Positions 56,801 to 62,712 of a stretch of 64,000 bases of DNA are shown piece after piece. Under the pieces are notes generated by a model. That model was given only the letters and a program-made list of their open reading frames with translations. It was not told the DNA's origin and ran no database searches. Positions within the stretch are counted from its first letter, which is position 1, and every line of letters starts with the position of its first letter. The position numbers were made by a program, and so were the translations under genes. Source of the DNA: Undaria pinnatifida (Eukaryota; Sar; Phaeophyceae; Laminariales; Alariaceae); contig JABAKD010000025.1 of the NCBI GenBank assembly GCA_012845835.1, positions 10,733,264 to 10,797,263 on the forward strand, in the 5' to 3' direction.

Positions 56801-59800
56801 ACGGACAAAATCAAATCTAGTTAGGCGATTTGCTTGGCAACAGCGTAGCTGACGATTCCATTGTGGTGTCCTATCGCAAGAGCTTACAACCCAGCATGGA
56901 AGCCTAAAGGCCGCAAACGATCAGGAGGGGGTCACTCGCGCGGCGAGTGAACCCGAGCCGCTGCAACGAAAAAGCCCCCAAAGCGTGACACCCCCCCGTA
57001 CACCGTAGCTTGAATCGGCAGCGTAGCCAAGAAAACAGTAGCCTTCTGGATGAAGGAAGGGGCCCTTTAGCCCTCTTCCGTCCGAGAGTCGTGTTTCTTT
57101 CGCCGTATTCCTCGTCGTATGTACCTCGGCCAGATGTTTGGGAATCGGATTGCACGCTCGGTTTGCCCTACCTTGTGTACTTGGGCGTGGCTCAGAACCA
57201 TCCGGCACGCGAAGAAGCACGCTCGTTTTGCCCTACCTTGTGTGTCTGGGCGCGGCTCAGAACCATCTCGCACGCGAAGAATCTCGGAAGCAAACGGTGC
57301 TGGCCCTATCACCTACTCCGATATTACACAGCTAAATATAGTATTCATTCGTGCGCCTGGTGCGCGTGCAAGGCGCACAAGTTAGTGCGCGTGCAAGGCG
57401 CATGAGTTATAACCCCGTCGAGGGCATGCTCCCGCACCTCTAGAGCATGCGGAAACGCATGGCGGTTAAGTTAAACGCGATCACGGCGCATGGTATTTGA
57501 CAGTGGTGGGACTATTGAGCTACCAACAAGATATTTATCTGAATTTTGCTGATTCTACGATAGCCCCCTCCCCCCCAAAACAAGCGGTTTTCTTCAACGA
57601 TCGTTTCAAGCTATGAATATATATATGCGTGTATACTTGTTTTGTTGTTTCCGCCCTATCTCAGGGAACAAAGACCGGCAGATATATTTCTTTTTTACCA
57701 GCGATTTCGTTGAAGAAAAGTTTGGGGAGCCATCGTGGAACGACTCATTGGACGGGGCTCCTTCCTTCGCTCGTCAATAAAATCATCATGGCGGACAGAA
57801 AATCCCCTTTCGAACAATGGACGCTTGTTCGTGTACATATAAGTTTGTTTTATATAAAATATGTATATACTCGTATATATGTGTGTGTGTTTGTTTTTTT
57901 AACCGAACAAAATGACCCCTCCCATTATGAACAAAACTCACCCACATAGTATATTACAAGTACCAACAACGCAGCTTGCAAAGATGAGTGTATTGAGCCG
58001 GAATTCGTCGAACTCACGGCGCTGACGTCCTTGAACTATTTTTATAAAATATATCTATCTACAGTAAGAACAGGCCACGGGTTTTGTTCGTTGTTTTATA
58101 TCGTTTCGCTTTCAGCTAAGCCCCACTAAATCGTTATTTTTTATGTTTACGAGGTACATACTAGTAGAGCTCTTAAACAAGTGACGCGTAATCTCAGCAA
58201 AAAAAAATAAAATGGTGCACACCCCTTACGGTAGCACGCGTCTCAGGCGGTGGCGGTCTTTTGTTCAAGAATGGTAGAAGCACGTTCCGGGCAACATATT
58301 CCCGCCAGACGAGGCTCTTCAACGACGCCCCTCCCCCTCCCCCCTCACTATACCGGTGGAACGCTAACTTAACTTTTGAGCCATCGCACGGTAGGTGTGC
58401 TGTGCAGCATCAGTTCCTGAGCTCCTCCACCACGAGGAGCTCGATTCCTCACCCGAAAACTATCTTCGAAGGCATTCGTTCGCACAGCCCGACCGGGCTT
58501 CTTCGCCTTAAAGACCCAAAACAACTGCTGTGTACTCGTGAAATCATTTGACTAATGATTGACCCGTAGTTCCTCACGTGAGGAGCTCAACCGGATAGAG
58601 GTATACCTTTTTCTGGCAAAAAATGTGCAACCCATACCGTGGGATGACTCTTTTTCAGCGGAGGAGGTTCGCTCTAATGACCAAGGCCACGAATGGTGGA
58701 GTAATGAACCCCCATTCTTAATGGTGGCTTGTGACATTACGGCGGGGGGGGGGGGGTACATTAGATTATGTTGTAGGCGCAGCGTGTAGCTCACCGTTTC
58801 ATTGGGGATTCGTGTTCCAGTGAACGTAGATGACAGCGTCTCCAGAGCTTAAGACCGCGGTCGAACGAACAGGGAGGGGGGCGTCACTAGCGCCAGTGGC
58901 TCCTAGCTACTTGAAAAAATAAAACGACAAACGTGACCCCCTTCCCCCCCCTCCACTAATTGCTGGTTGGGTTCCACTTTCGCGTTTGACCAAAGCTTCG
59001 GTGTAGGGGTGTCGCTCTTTGGGCGTTTGTTAGCGGAGGCTCGGGCTCACTGGCGCGAGTAACCCACCCCTCAGCCCTCACTTTTGAGGGTTATTGAACG
59101 TTCATACGAACTCTTTCGATTTTGTTTGTGTGAAATCCGCAATACTACGCGTAGCTGCGCTGCGCAAAAAACAAACGCCTTGATACAATATTTGTATCAG
59201 AGAACATGTGCAGAGGCAATCGCGGGAGTGGCCAAGGCTCGCTGGTGAGTGAAACACCGGCTATCCCCCCTGTCGTACCTTGGTCCGTTGAAAAAAAACA
59301 AAATTCGAAGTGGGGAGATAATCGATGCCCCACTGAAACAACCACTGAAACAAGCGCGATCCCCGCTAATCCGTTGGTCGAGCTGGGGTCCAAGGACGGA
59401 GGATGAGACCCCCGTGGGAAAACTGTCTTTATCGGGAGGCGGTTGTAAGCCTTGTGTGGCTGTCCGACGTGACGCGGCCGGACATCGCGACACACTGTCT
59501 TTTTCCGGGCGAGCTATCGAGTCCCTCACGTGAAGAGGCCTCAGAAACGAACCGAACTGTAATGTTAGCGTAGGATGCACCACTTCGGCTAAGCAACTAC
59601 GACACGTACAACACACATGTGTAATAAGCCTGCATGTTGCTGAAGGATGCGAGAGGGTCCAAGCGCCCCAAGTCGGGCGCTGCTACCAGACTAACTTTAT
59701 CGTTGCACATCCAACTGGGGACATAAATCGCCTGCTACGATACTCAAATAGGAAAATAGTCACGAGAACACGTGCGTGTTAAAAGCACGTAAGTTGCTGG

Positions 59801-60873
59801 CGCGCGAGAGGGTACAAGTGTTCCGGGTCGGACGCTGCCACAAGCTAGCTTTATCGTCGTATCCAATACCCAGTTTTCACTACCTGGTCTGAGCTACTCG
59901 CACGAGTGACTCTGTACCCTCACTGACAAAAAGACGTGAAGGCGATTTGTTTGGGGCGCAGCGTAGCTCTAACCATCCCACTGGGGATCAATATCGAAAT
60001 ATTGAAGCAGCGCGAAACCCTATGGCCGCAAGGAACAGGGGGGTCACTCGCGCGAGTGACCCCGAACCACCGGAAACAAAAGGCCAGACCAAGGTAAAGG
60101 AAACCCCTCTATACCGCGTAGCATTGGGCTCCAACTGGGGACATAAATACCGCCTGCTACGATATTTTTGTAGCACTCTATTGCCAAAAAAAGGCTGATT
60201 CTACGGCAGCCCCTCCCCAATATCAGGGATGGTTTTCAGCGAACGTTCCATGGATGCTCGACATGAGGAGGCCTTTACTATGAGAGAAATATTTTTGCAC
60301 ATTTTCTTGTATGCAAAGAGCTATCGAACGTTGACGCCCGGGTGGCGACGGGCGCCGTGTTATGGGAGATACGGCCGGGAACTGGTTTCGACACCGGTGG
60401 TCTCGTTAAGCAATTTTTAGGGGGTGTCTACCGTAGAACGACTCAAAAATGATTTATCGATAACGGGGCTCCCAAATGGGCAAATCACAGCTCCGATGGG
60501 CATGTACCCGGGGCGGGGAGAAGGGACAGCTCGCGCTGTCGATACCACGGAAACTGAAGGACACGCCAGCTAGCGTCGCTGGATAGTGAACGAAATTTAT
60601 TTAAATTGACACACGGCGTGTATGAAAATACTTGGAAGTGGAAGTGTAGGGAGCTTAAGCTTTATTTTTCCTCCTCCGTGTTGGAGGGTTAAAAACAAAG
60701 CAACCACGGGCTTGTCGCACCTGCCCTAGATGGTCGTGTGGCAGCGTCTTGTGGAAAGAAGCTTCCGAGGAACGGTCCCCGTTGTTGAAGTGGAAAGTCC
60801 CTTGTGATGCCTCGAACTCCCTCACGGCCCATGCCTGCCGGTTCACTAGCGCACGTTCAGCTCGCTCTTCAGG
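20691..60873 (-). CDS. vBPO: Vanadium-dependent haloperoxidase (bromoperoxidase type), 13 exons, N-terminus missing
   Basis: The enzyme oxidises halide with hydrogen peroxide to hypohalous acid, using vanadate bound in the C-terminal helical domain. In brown algae it is secreted and serves halogenation and cell-wall cross-linking. Exons (minus): 60721-60873, 56512-56657, 53893-53941, 51700-51793, 47848-47981, 44266-44376, 42517-42620, 39503-39707, 34370-34531, 31939-32022, 30319-30467, 22758-22842, 20691-20834. Together they make 1620 nt, 539 residues plus stop, with no frameshift or internal stop; every intron is GT-AG and phases agree. Counting from the first codon seen, Trp319, Lys322, Arg330, His395, Gly401, His402, Arg464 and His470 match Ascophyllum nodosum Trp338, Lys341, Arg349, His411, Gly417, His418, Arg480 and His486. 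The Ser416 position is Ala400. The mature Ascophyllum enzyme is about 556 residues, so little is missing. Whether it prefers bromide or iodide cannot be read from sequence. Confidence 0.94.
20835..22757 (-). other. Haloperoxidase intron 12
   Basis: 1923 bp. Contains a family B element at about 21515-21763 and a degraded family A element at about 21775-22190 that ends in CCGTGGCCTTGGTCC after a C tract at 22147-22168. Nothing recognised in 20880-21500 or 22200-22757. Confidence 0.85.
22758..22842 (-). CDS. vBPO: Haloperoxidase exon 12 (vanadate-ligand His)
   Basis: One base completes Arg464; then QMCGVHYRFDSEEGLILGE and on to VRLLQQ. The His in GVHYRFD is the covalent vanadate ligand (His486 in Ascophyllum), six residues after the Arg as expected. 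Acceptor GGTTGAAG, donor CAG|GTGCGA. It lies across the largest intron of the gene, 7.5 kb. Confidence 0.95.
23397..23459 (+). repeat. (TATCA)n pentamer array inside family A
   Basis: About twelve near-perfect TATCA units, with one irregular unit near the right end, flanked on both sides by family A sequence. Confidence 0.95.
23486..23750. mobile_element. Family B element nested in family A
   Basis: Begins GACGCGTGCTACGATACCGG and ends CCCCTATCGTAGCAAGTG, inverted copies of each other. The interior carries the B-specific GGGAGCTTAAGACC and TTCTGGGTTATGGAGCTCCG blocks. It is flanked by A sequence on both sides, so B moved after A. Confidence 0.75.
24193..24472. mobile_element. Family B element
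   Basis: Left end GACGCGTGCTACGATATAGA, right end CTATCGAAATATGCGTC. Interior GTGACGGGGCTCCTCCACC and AGAAATCGTCG as in other copies. Confidence 0.7.
24656..24911. mobile_element. Family B element
   Basis: Left end GACGCTTGCTACGATAGCGG, right end CACCTCTATCGTAGCTCGC. Only 180 bp after the preceding B copy and in the same orientation. Confidence 0.7.
24915..25030 (+). repeat. AT-rich ACATATTAAT repeat
   Basis: Irregular 10-12 bp units (ACATATTAAT, ACATATCAAT, ACATATACTG) between a B element and a family F unit. Confidence 0.8.
25075..26740 (+). repeat. Two tandem family F units with G-tract arms
   Basis: Unit 1 starts at 25083 (AAATACACTGCAGCTGTGAG), unit 2 at 25777 (AAATACACTCCAGCTGTGAG), period about 694 bp. 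Each continues through CGATCGCGCG, GGATATAGGTCGGCGAC, GTCTGTGCGCGGAAACTATA and CGGTGAGGGG to GGACGTGGGGGCCTG, then into G tracts (25425-25560; 26120-26290; 26410-26735). The block CGCGTGGTGCTAGGTCTAGG with CATGGACGGCTC repeats within the arms (25598, 26520). Confidence 0.75.
26740..26965 (+). repeat. AT-rich TATTATAGTA repeat
   Basis: Degenerate repeats of TATTATAGTA and TATTGTAGTA, directly after the family F G tracts. Confidence 0.75.
27497..27775. mobile_element. Family A element
   Basis: GAGGCTACGGTAGGGGGAGC at the left, GGGGTCGCTCGCGCGAGTAA inside, and an end fading into GGTTTGGTCCGCG. Non-coding. Confidence 0.65.
28747..28972. mobile_element. Family C element
   Basis: Starts with a worn CCCCCCCCGAAAAACCGCGA, contains GATGACGTCAGGGTACCGTG and ends GGGGGCTACCGTAGAACGAC. 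It abuts a family A remnant. Confidence 0.65.
29502..29738. mobile_element. Family C element nested in family A
   Basis: Left end CTGATTCTACGGTAGCTCCC, interior AACGATGGCGTCGGGGTGGC, right end GGGGGGCTACCGTAGAACTC. Left flank GGCCGCCAAGGAACAGAG and right flank GGGGGTCACTCGCACGAGTG are adjacent parts of family A, so C inserted into A. Confidence 0.7.
30319..30467 (-). CDS. vBPO: Haloperoxidase exon 11
   Basis: Begins AFVGIERAHECFSDPVYPDD, contains ECLTYEGEINKLAVNVAFG and ends with AG of an Arg codon. Arg464 (Arg480 in Ascophyllum) is split by intron 11 as AG|G. YPDDDGL and TYEGEINKL-NVA are highly conserved. Acceptor TGTCGCAG, donor CAG|GTATGA. Confidence 0.95.
30468..31938 (-). other. Haloperoxidase intron 10
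   Basis: 1471 bp, the shortest intron. Contains a family B element in reverse orientation at about 30930-31200 and a trace of family A near 31205-31240 (GGCTACTCGCACG). Nothing recognised elsewhere. Confidence 0.85.
31939..32022 (-). CDS. vBPO: Haloperoxidase exon 10 (active-site Gly-His)
   Basis: Encodes 28 residues including EGSPAHPSYPAGHAVQNGAY. The His-Pro-Ser-Tyr-Pro-x-Gly-His block holds the phosphate/vanadate-binding loop: the final His is the apical or proton-transfer histidine and the first His corresponds to His411. The x is Ala (codon GCT) where Ascophyllum has the vanadate-contacting Ser416. Acceptor GCCTCAG, strong donor AAG|GTGAGA. Confidence 0.96.
32023..34369 (-). other. Haloperoxidase intron 9
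   Basis: 2347 bp. Contains a fragment resembling families D/F at 32455-32560, a degraded family A at about 32748-33030, an octamer repeat at 33039-33295 and a family B at 33984-34256. Nothing recognised at 33300-33960. Confidence 0.85.
33039..33295 (+). repeat. (TCATCATG)n octamer array
   Basis: About 32 units of 8 bp with CACC, CGTG and CCATG variants. It yields long His/Ser/Met-rich reading frames that are not genes. Confidence 0.95.
34370..34531 (-). CDS. vBPO: Haloperoxidase exon 9
   Basis: Encodes 54 residues, AVAGTLHNVLYGNLDVEFDA and onwards to GKTYMLSQ. It follows FARPE directly, as in the family. Acceptor GCGCTGCAG, donor CAG|GTGATT; a weaker acceptor ten bases inside (GCCGTTGCAG) would break the frame. 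Two decayed copies of the exon start lie upstream in the gene direction (34657-34759 and about 34915-34948). Confidence 0.93.
34657..34759 (-). pseudogene. Decayed duplicate of haloperoxidase exon 9 (copy B)
   Basis: In intron 8, 228 bp upstream (gene direction) of exon 9. Minus-strand translation starts AIADTLPTETALLYGEI and contains VASLLVSDQLL, matching exon 9 AVAGTLHNVLYGNL and DASLLDNDELL. The acceptor AG (GCGACAG) survives, but the second half of the exon, including GKTYMLSQ, and the donor are absent. It could be a failed tandem duplication or, less likely, a cryptic alternative exon. Confidence 0.75.
34915..34948 (-). pseudogene. Very short third copy of exon 9 start (copy C)
   Basis: The bases before it (CATTGGAGGCGCGACAG) and the first codons, AVV, resemble the border of exon 9 (CGTTGGACGCGCTGCAG then AVA). 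Similarity fades within about 15 bases of exon. Copies B and C share GCGACAG at the border and exon 9 has GCTGCAG. Confidence 0.5.
35940..36090 (-). repeat. Family F fragment, minus orientation
   Basis: Begins AGGGAGTCGCCGACCTAGTC and ends CACAGCTGGAGTGTATTTAT, the reverse complement of the first 150 bp of family F. Confidence 0.65.
37660..37835 (+). repeat. 62-bp tandem triplication of a family B end
   Basis: CGCGTGCTAC occurs at 37666, 37729 and 37791. Each unit carries CATATTATAGAGGTA, GGTATACCGCCGTTT and GGCGACGCGCTCCTCA. The unit looks like a B terminus that has been amplified in tandem. Confidence 0.8.
39503..39707 (-). CDS. vBPO: Haloperoxidase exon 8 (vanadate-binding Lys and Arg)
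   Basis: The longest exon, 68 whole codons. It begins EAFRGALILLEEGA, contains GFVSFGASHLMKILGTAE and ends SSWYQKWNVHLFARPE. The Lys in QKWN and the Arg in FARP match vanadate ligands Lys341 and Arg349 of Ascophyllum, eight residues apart as expected; the Trp three before the Lys matches Trp338. Acceptor GATGGCAG, donor GAG|GTGATC. Confidence 0.95.
40797..40850 (+). repeat. GTATGATGGTA short tandem repeat
   Basis: About five units with an 11-bp period (GTATGATGGTA, GTATGTTGGTG). Confidence 0.8.
40965..41420 (+). repeat. (TTAATG)n hexamer array, about 455 bp
   Basis: Largest simple array in the window: TTAATG units with an inner block of TTGATG (41040-41115) and scattered TTACTG variants. 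One strand reads as Met-Leu repeats, the other as Ile-Asn repeats. It begins within a family A-like piece (GGGTTGCACCTTTTGGGCC). Confidence 0.95.
41450..41640. repeat. Family E repeat
   Basis: GGTTTGCGCGAACGAATGCC, then GTTTCCGGGGTGAGACAACA and GAGCTCCCCAGGTTAGGAGA. The right end runs straight into the 27-bp minisatellite. Confidence 0.6.
41643..41822 (+). repeat. 27-bp minisatellite
   Basis: Six to seven units of CTACTACATTGAGGACCTAC plus CTGTGGA, nearly identical from 41690 onward. The 27-bp period keeps the reading frame, but the surrounding sequence is repeat, not gene. Confidence 0.95.
42212..42466. mobile_element. Family B element
   Basis: Left end GTCACGTGCTACGACAGAGG, right end CTCTATCGTATCACGCGTC; interior GACAGGGCTCCTTAACCCGA and GGAGGTCTTAAGCTCCCAAA. 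Confidence 0.75.
42517..42620 (-). CDS. vBPO: Haloperoxidase exon 7
   Basis: Encodes NGGAPDSAEEEDDEERYIRN and continues ARDLARLVVTDTIF, ending in phase 2. The NG start joins the WLHIQ of exon 6 as in the family, and Y-I-R-N-A-R-D-L-A-R is a conserved helix. The acidic insert (EEEDDEE) is a local feature. Acceptor CTGTTCAG, donor TAC|GTGAGC. Confidence 0.92.
42621..44265 (-). other. Haloperoxidase intron 6
   Basis: 1645 bp. Contains a family D element at about 43277-43455, partly duplicated: ACAACCGCTAGTCCC occurs at 43411 and again at 43486, each followed by AACAACTGCAACCCC. A family E end fragment lies at 43560-43640. Nothing recognised at 42640-43260. Confidence 0.85.
43277..43455. repeat. 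Family D repeat
   Basis: Contains GAGAAGCTCGATATTTCACC, AAGCTTCTACGCCTTAGTCC and CGCTAGTCCCTCGCTTGAAA, in the same order as at 16569. Confidence 0.6.
44266..44376 (-). CDS. vBPO: Haloperoxidase exon 6
   Basis: Encodes 37 residues, LLVKDFTMDSLTVTPRQ to DYMTDYNDWLHIQ. The YMTDY-x-WL-x-IQ element immediately follows GPFVSQ in related proteins, so colinearity with exon 5 is clear. Acceptor ACCCCAG, donor CAG|GTTGGG. Confidence 0.93.
45462..45690. repeat. Family E repeat
   Basis: GGTCGGGTGGCGCGAGCAAA, TCTAAGCCGTGATTCGGGTG and AGAAACTTCTCGGAATCTGC, ending CACCCCTACATCG. Confidence 0.55.
46042..46380. mobile_element. Family A element
   Basis: Left end CAAGGCTACTGAAGGGATGC, interior TCACTCGCGCGAGAGACC and right end CTGTAGCCTTGATCC. 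The right TIR is recognisable but diverged. Confidence 0.6.
46404..46535. repeat. 27-bp perfect inverted repeat with 11-bp flanking direct repeats
   Basis: Arms 46414-46440 (CTAGCAGACGATGCGCGCAT then TCTGAAG) and 46495-46521 are perfect reverse complements with a 54-bp spacer. The 11-mer CCTCGAAGCAC occurs at 46404-46414 and 46525-46535, just outside. This looks like a very short transposable element with target duplication, or a hairpin element; no relative was seen in this window. Confidence 0.75.
47022..47264. mobile_element. Family B element, reverse orientation
   Basis: Left end CGCGTGCGCTACGATAGGGG, right end CTCTATCGTAGCACGCGTC. The interior GGGAGCTTAGGACGTCTCCC comes first, the reverse of the copy at 42212. 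Confidence 0.75.
47457..47721. mobile_element. Family B element
   Basis: Left end GAAACGTTCTACGATAGATA, right end TTCTGTCGTAGCACGCGTC; interior GGCTCCTTAGCCCCAAATCG. It follows the B copy ending at 47264 by 190 bp in the opposite orientation. Confidence 0.7.
47848..47981 (-). CDS. vBPO: Haloperoxidase exon 5
   Basis: The first two bases complete an Asp codon; then NLATMPGFAKMNG and a stretch ending LFRSTAYGVQTGPFVSQ. The LFR followed by GP[FY][VI]SQ is characteristic of the family. Acceptor CCCCCAACAG, donor CAG|GTGTGG. Confidence 0.93.
48155..48285. repeat. Family G repeat fragment
   Basis: CGACACACACGCGGCGTGTA, then GAGGTGTGGTTAGCCTAAGC and TGCGCCAGAGGATTG, in the order seen at 2360-2450. 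Confidence 0.6.
48340..48606. mobile_element. Family B element
   Basis: Right end CACCTCCACAGTAGCACGCG; interior GAATGACGGGACTCCTTAAC and GTCTTAATCTCCTCAACTGA. The left end is worn. Confidence 0.65.
50463..50765. mobile_element. Family A element
   Basis: GGCAAGGCTACGGTAGGAGG at the left, followed by GGTACCCCC; interior TTACTCGCGCGAGTGACCCC; right end worn (CCTACACGGTATC). Confidence 0.65.
51700..51793 (-). CDS. vBPO: Haloperoxidase exon 4
   Basis: Encodes AAQLAEVYWMALTRDVPF and continues to HEDTIAAA, ending in phase 1. The EVYWMAL-RDVPF core is a hallmark of algal vanadium bromoperoxidases. Acceptor CAACAG, donor CAG|GTACGG. A decayed copy of this exon lies 256 bp upstream in the gene direction, at about 51955-52049. 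Confidence 0.93.
51955..52049 (-). pseudogene. Decayed duplicate of haloperoxidase exon 4
   Basis: Minus-strand sequence from 52049 reads AAQLVEVS then stop (TAG), against AAQLAEVYW in exon 4; 13 of the first 13 bases (GCTGCTCAACTGG) are identical. A later block (GGGGACGTGTGCTCTC) resembles the RDVPFS part of exon 4, separated by an insertion of about 35 bp. An AG acceptor (GTGACGTAG) is retained. The in-frame stop makes inclusion in a functional mRNA unlikely. Confidence 0.7.
52897..53171. mobile_element. Family B element, reverse orientation
   Basis: Left end GACGCGTGCTAGGACAGAGG; interior TAGGAGCTTAAGACACATCC and TTGGGGTTAAGGAGTCATTA; right end CTCCATCGTCGTAATTCGAG. Confidence 0.65.
53893..53941 (-). 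CDS. vBPO: Haloperoxidase exon 3 (49-nt microexon)
   Basis: Completes the Gly codon from exon 2 and adds SANTAPSAPLLNSEDL. Acceptor TCTACCAG, donor CTG|GTGAGT. The Pro/Ala-rich linker has the spacing expected between the Gly-Pro stretch and the E-V-Y-W-M-A helix. At 49 nt it would be missed by ordinary ORF searches. Confidence 0.85.
54835..55190 (+). repeat. Family F unit, single
   Basis: Starts AAAATACACTCCAGCTGTGA and runs to GGACGTGGGCGCCTGG, then a short G tract at 55190-55208. It lacks the long arm. Confidence 0.7.
56203..56350. repeat. Family E repeat
   Basis: GGTCGGGTTGCACGAACGAA, GCCATGTGTCGGGGTGAGAT and TCGTAGAATCTGCTAGCGTG. Confidence 0.55.
56512..56657 (-). CDS. vBPO: Haloperoxidase exon 2
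   Basis: Encodes VDEDAFNALIACISEG and continues to DMAGPA, ending with two bases of a Gly codon (phase 2). Acceptor ATCCAG, donor CGG|GTAAAT. In the family this segment leads from the LPHD region into the conserved Asp-Pro/Gly-Pro stretch before the first helix bundle. Two Cys residues eight apart (C-ISEGSFDT-C) could form a disulfide in a secreted protein; this is inference. Confidence 0.9.
57145..57290 (+). repeat. 66-bp tandem duplication
   Basis: Two units starting CACGCTCG at 57152 and 57218, each with TTTGCCCTACCTTGTGT and GGCTCAGAACCATC. It produces open frames in several directions. Confidence 0.85.
57548..57746. mobile_element. Family C element
   Basis: Left end GCTGATTCTACGATAGCCCC, right end GGGGAGCCATCGTGGAACGA. 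Slightly shorter than other copies: the central GATGACGTC block is missing. Confidence 0.6.
58418..58615. repeat. Family D repeat
   Basis: Contains GAGCTCCTCCACCACGAGGA, CTTCTTCGCCTTAAAGACCC, CTCGTGAAATCATTTGACTA and CCTCACGTGAGGAGCTCAAC. The best-preserved ends of the family. Confidence 0.65.
59855..60130. mobile_element. Family A element with a perfect 24-bp palindrome
   Basis: Contains GGTCTGAGCTACTCGCACGA, GGGGCGCAGCGTAGCTCTAA and, at 60040-60063, a perfect 24-bp palindrome centred on CTCGCGCGAG and flanked by GGGG and CCCC. The outer TIRs are worn. Confidence 0.65.
60192..60444. mobile_element. Family C element
   Basis: Left end GGCTGATTCTACGGCAGCCC, right end GTGTCTACCGTAGAACGACT; interior TATCGAACGTTGACGCCCGG. 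Confidence 0.65.
60550..60700. repeat. Family G repeat fragment
   Basis: CACGCCAGCTAGCGTCGCTG, TGACACACGGCGTGTATGAA and GCTTTATTTTTCCTCCTCCG, matching 2328-2450. Confidence 0.6.
60721..60873 (-). CDS. vBPO: Haloperoxidase exon 1 (first exon seen)
   Basis: Encodes 51 residues, PEERAERALVNRQ at the start and FHKTLPHDHLGQ at the end, typical of the N-terminal region of brown-algal enzymes (NNGD followed by the LPHD element). The acceptor follows a pyrimidine-rich TTTGCTTCGTACAG and the donor is CAG|GTGCGA. No start codon or signal peptide is present, so at least one exon lies upstream, probably beyond position 64000. Confidence 0.85.
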
Positions 60874-61279
60874 CTGTACGAAGCAAAGGCCGTACGGTAA
60901 GAGATGGCGGACACACGGAAAAGGGAAAGAGAGAGCGCATGCACGTCAATAACGGCAAGACCGTAGGGATACGAGCCACACGTAAATTCATCATGGGAAC
61001 CACCGTAGTCGAGGCATGCTACGGTGCGGGGGGGGGGGGGACAAGTGACCAAGGCTACTGCAGGGGGCGTCATTTGTGGGTCCTCTTTTACCAATACCTA
61101 GGTGTCGCTCGAGTACGAGTGACCTCCCTGTTCCTTGGTGTCTTTGCAAGGATTCACCATGCCGTTCTTGTTAACCCGACACGAAACTGCCGTGGAACGG
61201 TTAGCCACGTTGCTATCCAAAATCAACAGCCTAGAGCATGGTTTTCAATGAGATGCGGAGGCATTTCTGCGAGTAACGT

Positions 61280-61564
61280 CTCAAAACGATGCATTCTGCC
61301 ATAGAGGTAACACTATTTTGTGTGAAGAAAAGGTTTCCGAATGGCGGGGCTCCTGAGCCCAAAATCGTAGGGAAAGAGGAAACAATATTTCGGCGTCATT
61401 TTCGTTATGTACCTAGGCCATGTGGGATTTTTCATCCGCGGGGTGTAGCTGCGCAGTTCGATATTTTTTTCCCAGAACAGGTTTGAGTCTTGACAGGTCT
61501 TGAGCTCCCAAATTGAAGAAAACCTCAGAAAAAAAAGTGGTGCACCTCTATCGTTGAACGCGTC
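61280..61564. mobile_element. Family B element
   Basis: Left end GATGCATTCTGCCATAGAGG, right end CACCTCTATCGTTGAACGCG; interior GAATGGCGGGGCTCCTGAGC and GGTCTTGAGCTCCCAAATTG. Confidence 0.65.
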
Positions 61565-61727
61565 ATCGCGCCGAGGGTCAACAAGGAGCGCACCCCCCCA
61601 GTACCGTAAACGTAGCTTTTTGCCTCGTCCGGTTTGGTCTTGATAGGTTTCTGCCTTCCCCTGGAAGTTTTTTCTGTTGTTCTCTTCAGTCTACAGCAAA
61701 GGCCACGACGGAGGTTTACCTTACGGG

Positions 61728-61760
61728 TTAGGGTTTCAGCGTTAGCTTTAGGGTTAGTAC
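61728..61760 (+). repeat. Short telomere-like TTAGGG motifs
   Basis: GGGTTAGGGTTTCAGC and TTTAGGGTTAG within 33 bp. Too short and irregular to be a true internal telomeric array. Confidence 0.4.
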
Positions 61761-62712
61761 TCCTTGTTTTACCATCAGGTAGCTAGATTTGAGGTAGTCG
61801 AACGAGTAACCCCGTAACCTCGCCGATTAAAGTAGGTTTCGGCCATCCGCTTGACGCAGAGTAGCTAAGGGGGGGGTACTCCGTTCTTGACCATCAGGCA
61901 CTGGATTTGAGCCAGCCGCAGGAATAGCCCCGTACCCTCACCGACAAATAAAATATGTTTCGGCCATCTGCTTGGCGCGGCGTACCTCTAACCATCCCAC
62001 TGCGTGTTCATACCGCCAAGTTATACAAACTACGGAATCTTGATATCGCAGAAGAAAGAACGGAAGGGGGGGGGGGCAGGGGCAATCGCACGAGTGGCCC
62101 CGAGAGCTATAGGCAACACTTTGGAAAACCAAAAAATAATATCCCCCCCTATGACCGCGTATCTTTGGTCACTATGCGCCACCTGAGCCCAACACGATGA
62201 GAGAAACATGACGTGAAAACAACCGGTACCTAAAAAAACTAAAAAAAAAGTGACGTGGCCTAGAATGGGCGCGACATGTGTTGCGGTAAAGCTAGCACTT
62301 AGCCCGTTATCGGTGAAAATAATTTCTGAATGAAACCGGGCTTCTGAACCAAAACCATAACCGGATAAACGCCATTCATTCTTGTTCCGAATATATATAT
62401 GTATCGATTGCCGTACAAAGGCTACCATTTTTTCGCCATAAAGCAACTTTCAATTTTGCTCAACATCGATTTTGAGGGAGCTCCACCACGGGGCCCTTCA
62501 ATAGCTAGGAGCCTAAAAAATGAAAGTACGGAGCATGCGTCCCAAACTGGTCGGAATACCAAACTTGCTTAGCGTTATCGTTCGTATGCCGGCTAGACGG
62601 TGGGATTGTGTCAGATAAAAGAGGCGTTTCGATTGTTTGTCATCATCGTGATAATGGTTGCATATACAGCCCACCAAGACGCGAGCCACCATGGCAGAGG
62701 TGGCACTTTTCG

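Larger units (their letters stand above)
56658..60720 (-). other. Haloperoxidase intron 1 (first seen)
   Basis: 4063 bp. Contains family A 56740-57010, a 66-bp tandem duplication 57145-57290, a 25-bp duplication near 57358-57410, C 57548-57746, an F fragment 57950-58030, a B end 58150-58240, D 58418-58615, A at 58676-58940, 58985-59290 and 59855-60130, an old duplication at 59630-59850, C 60192-60444 and G 60550-60700. Confidence 0.85.

Noticed and set aside
56904-57405. Several overlapping 65-131 codon frames on both strands
   Set aside because: They arise from the 66-bp tandem duplication and a family A end.
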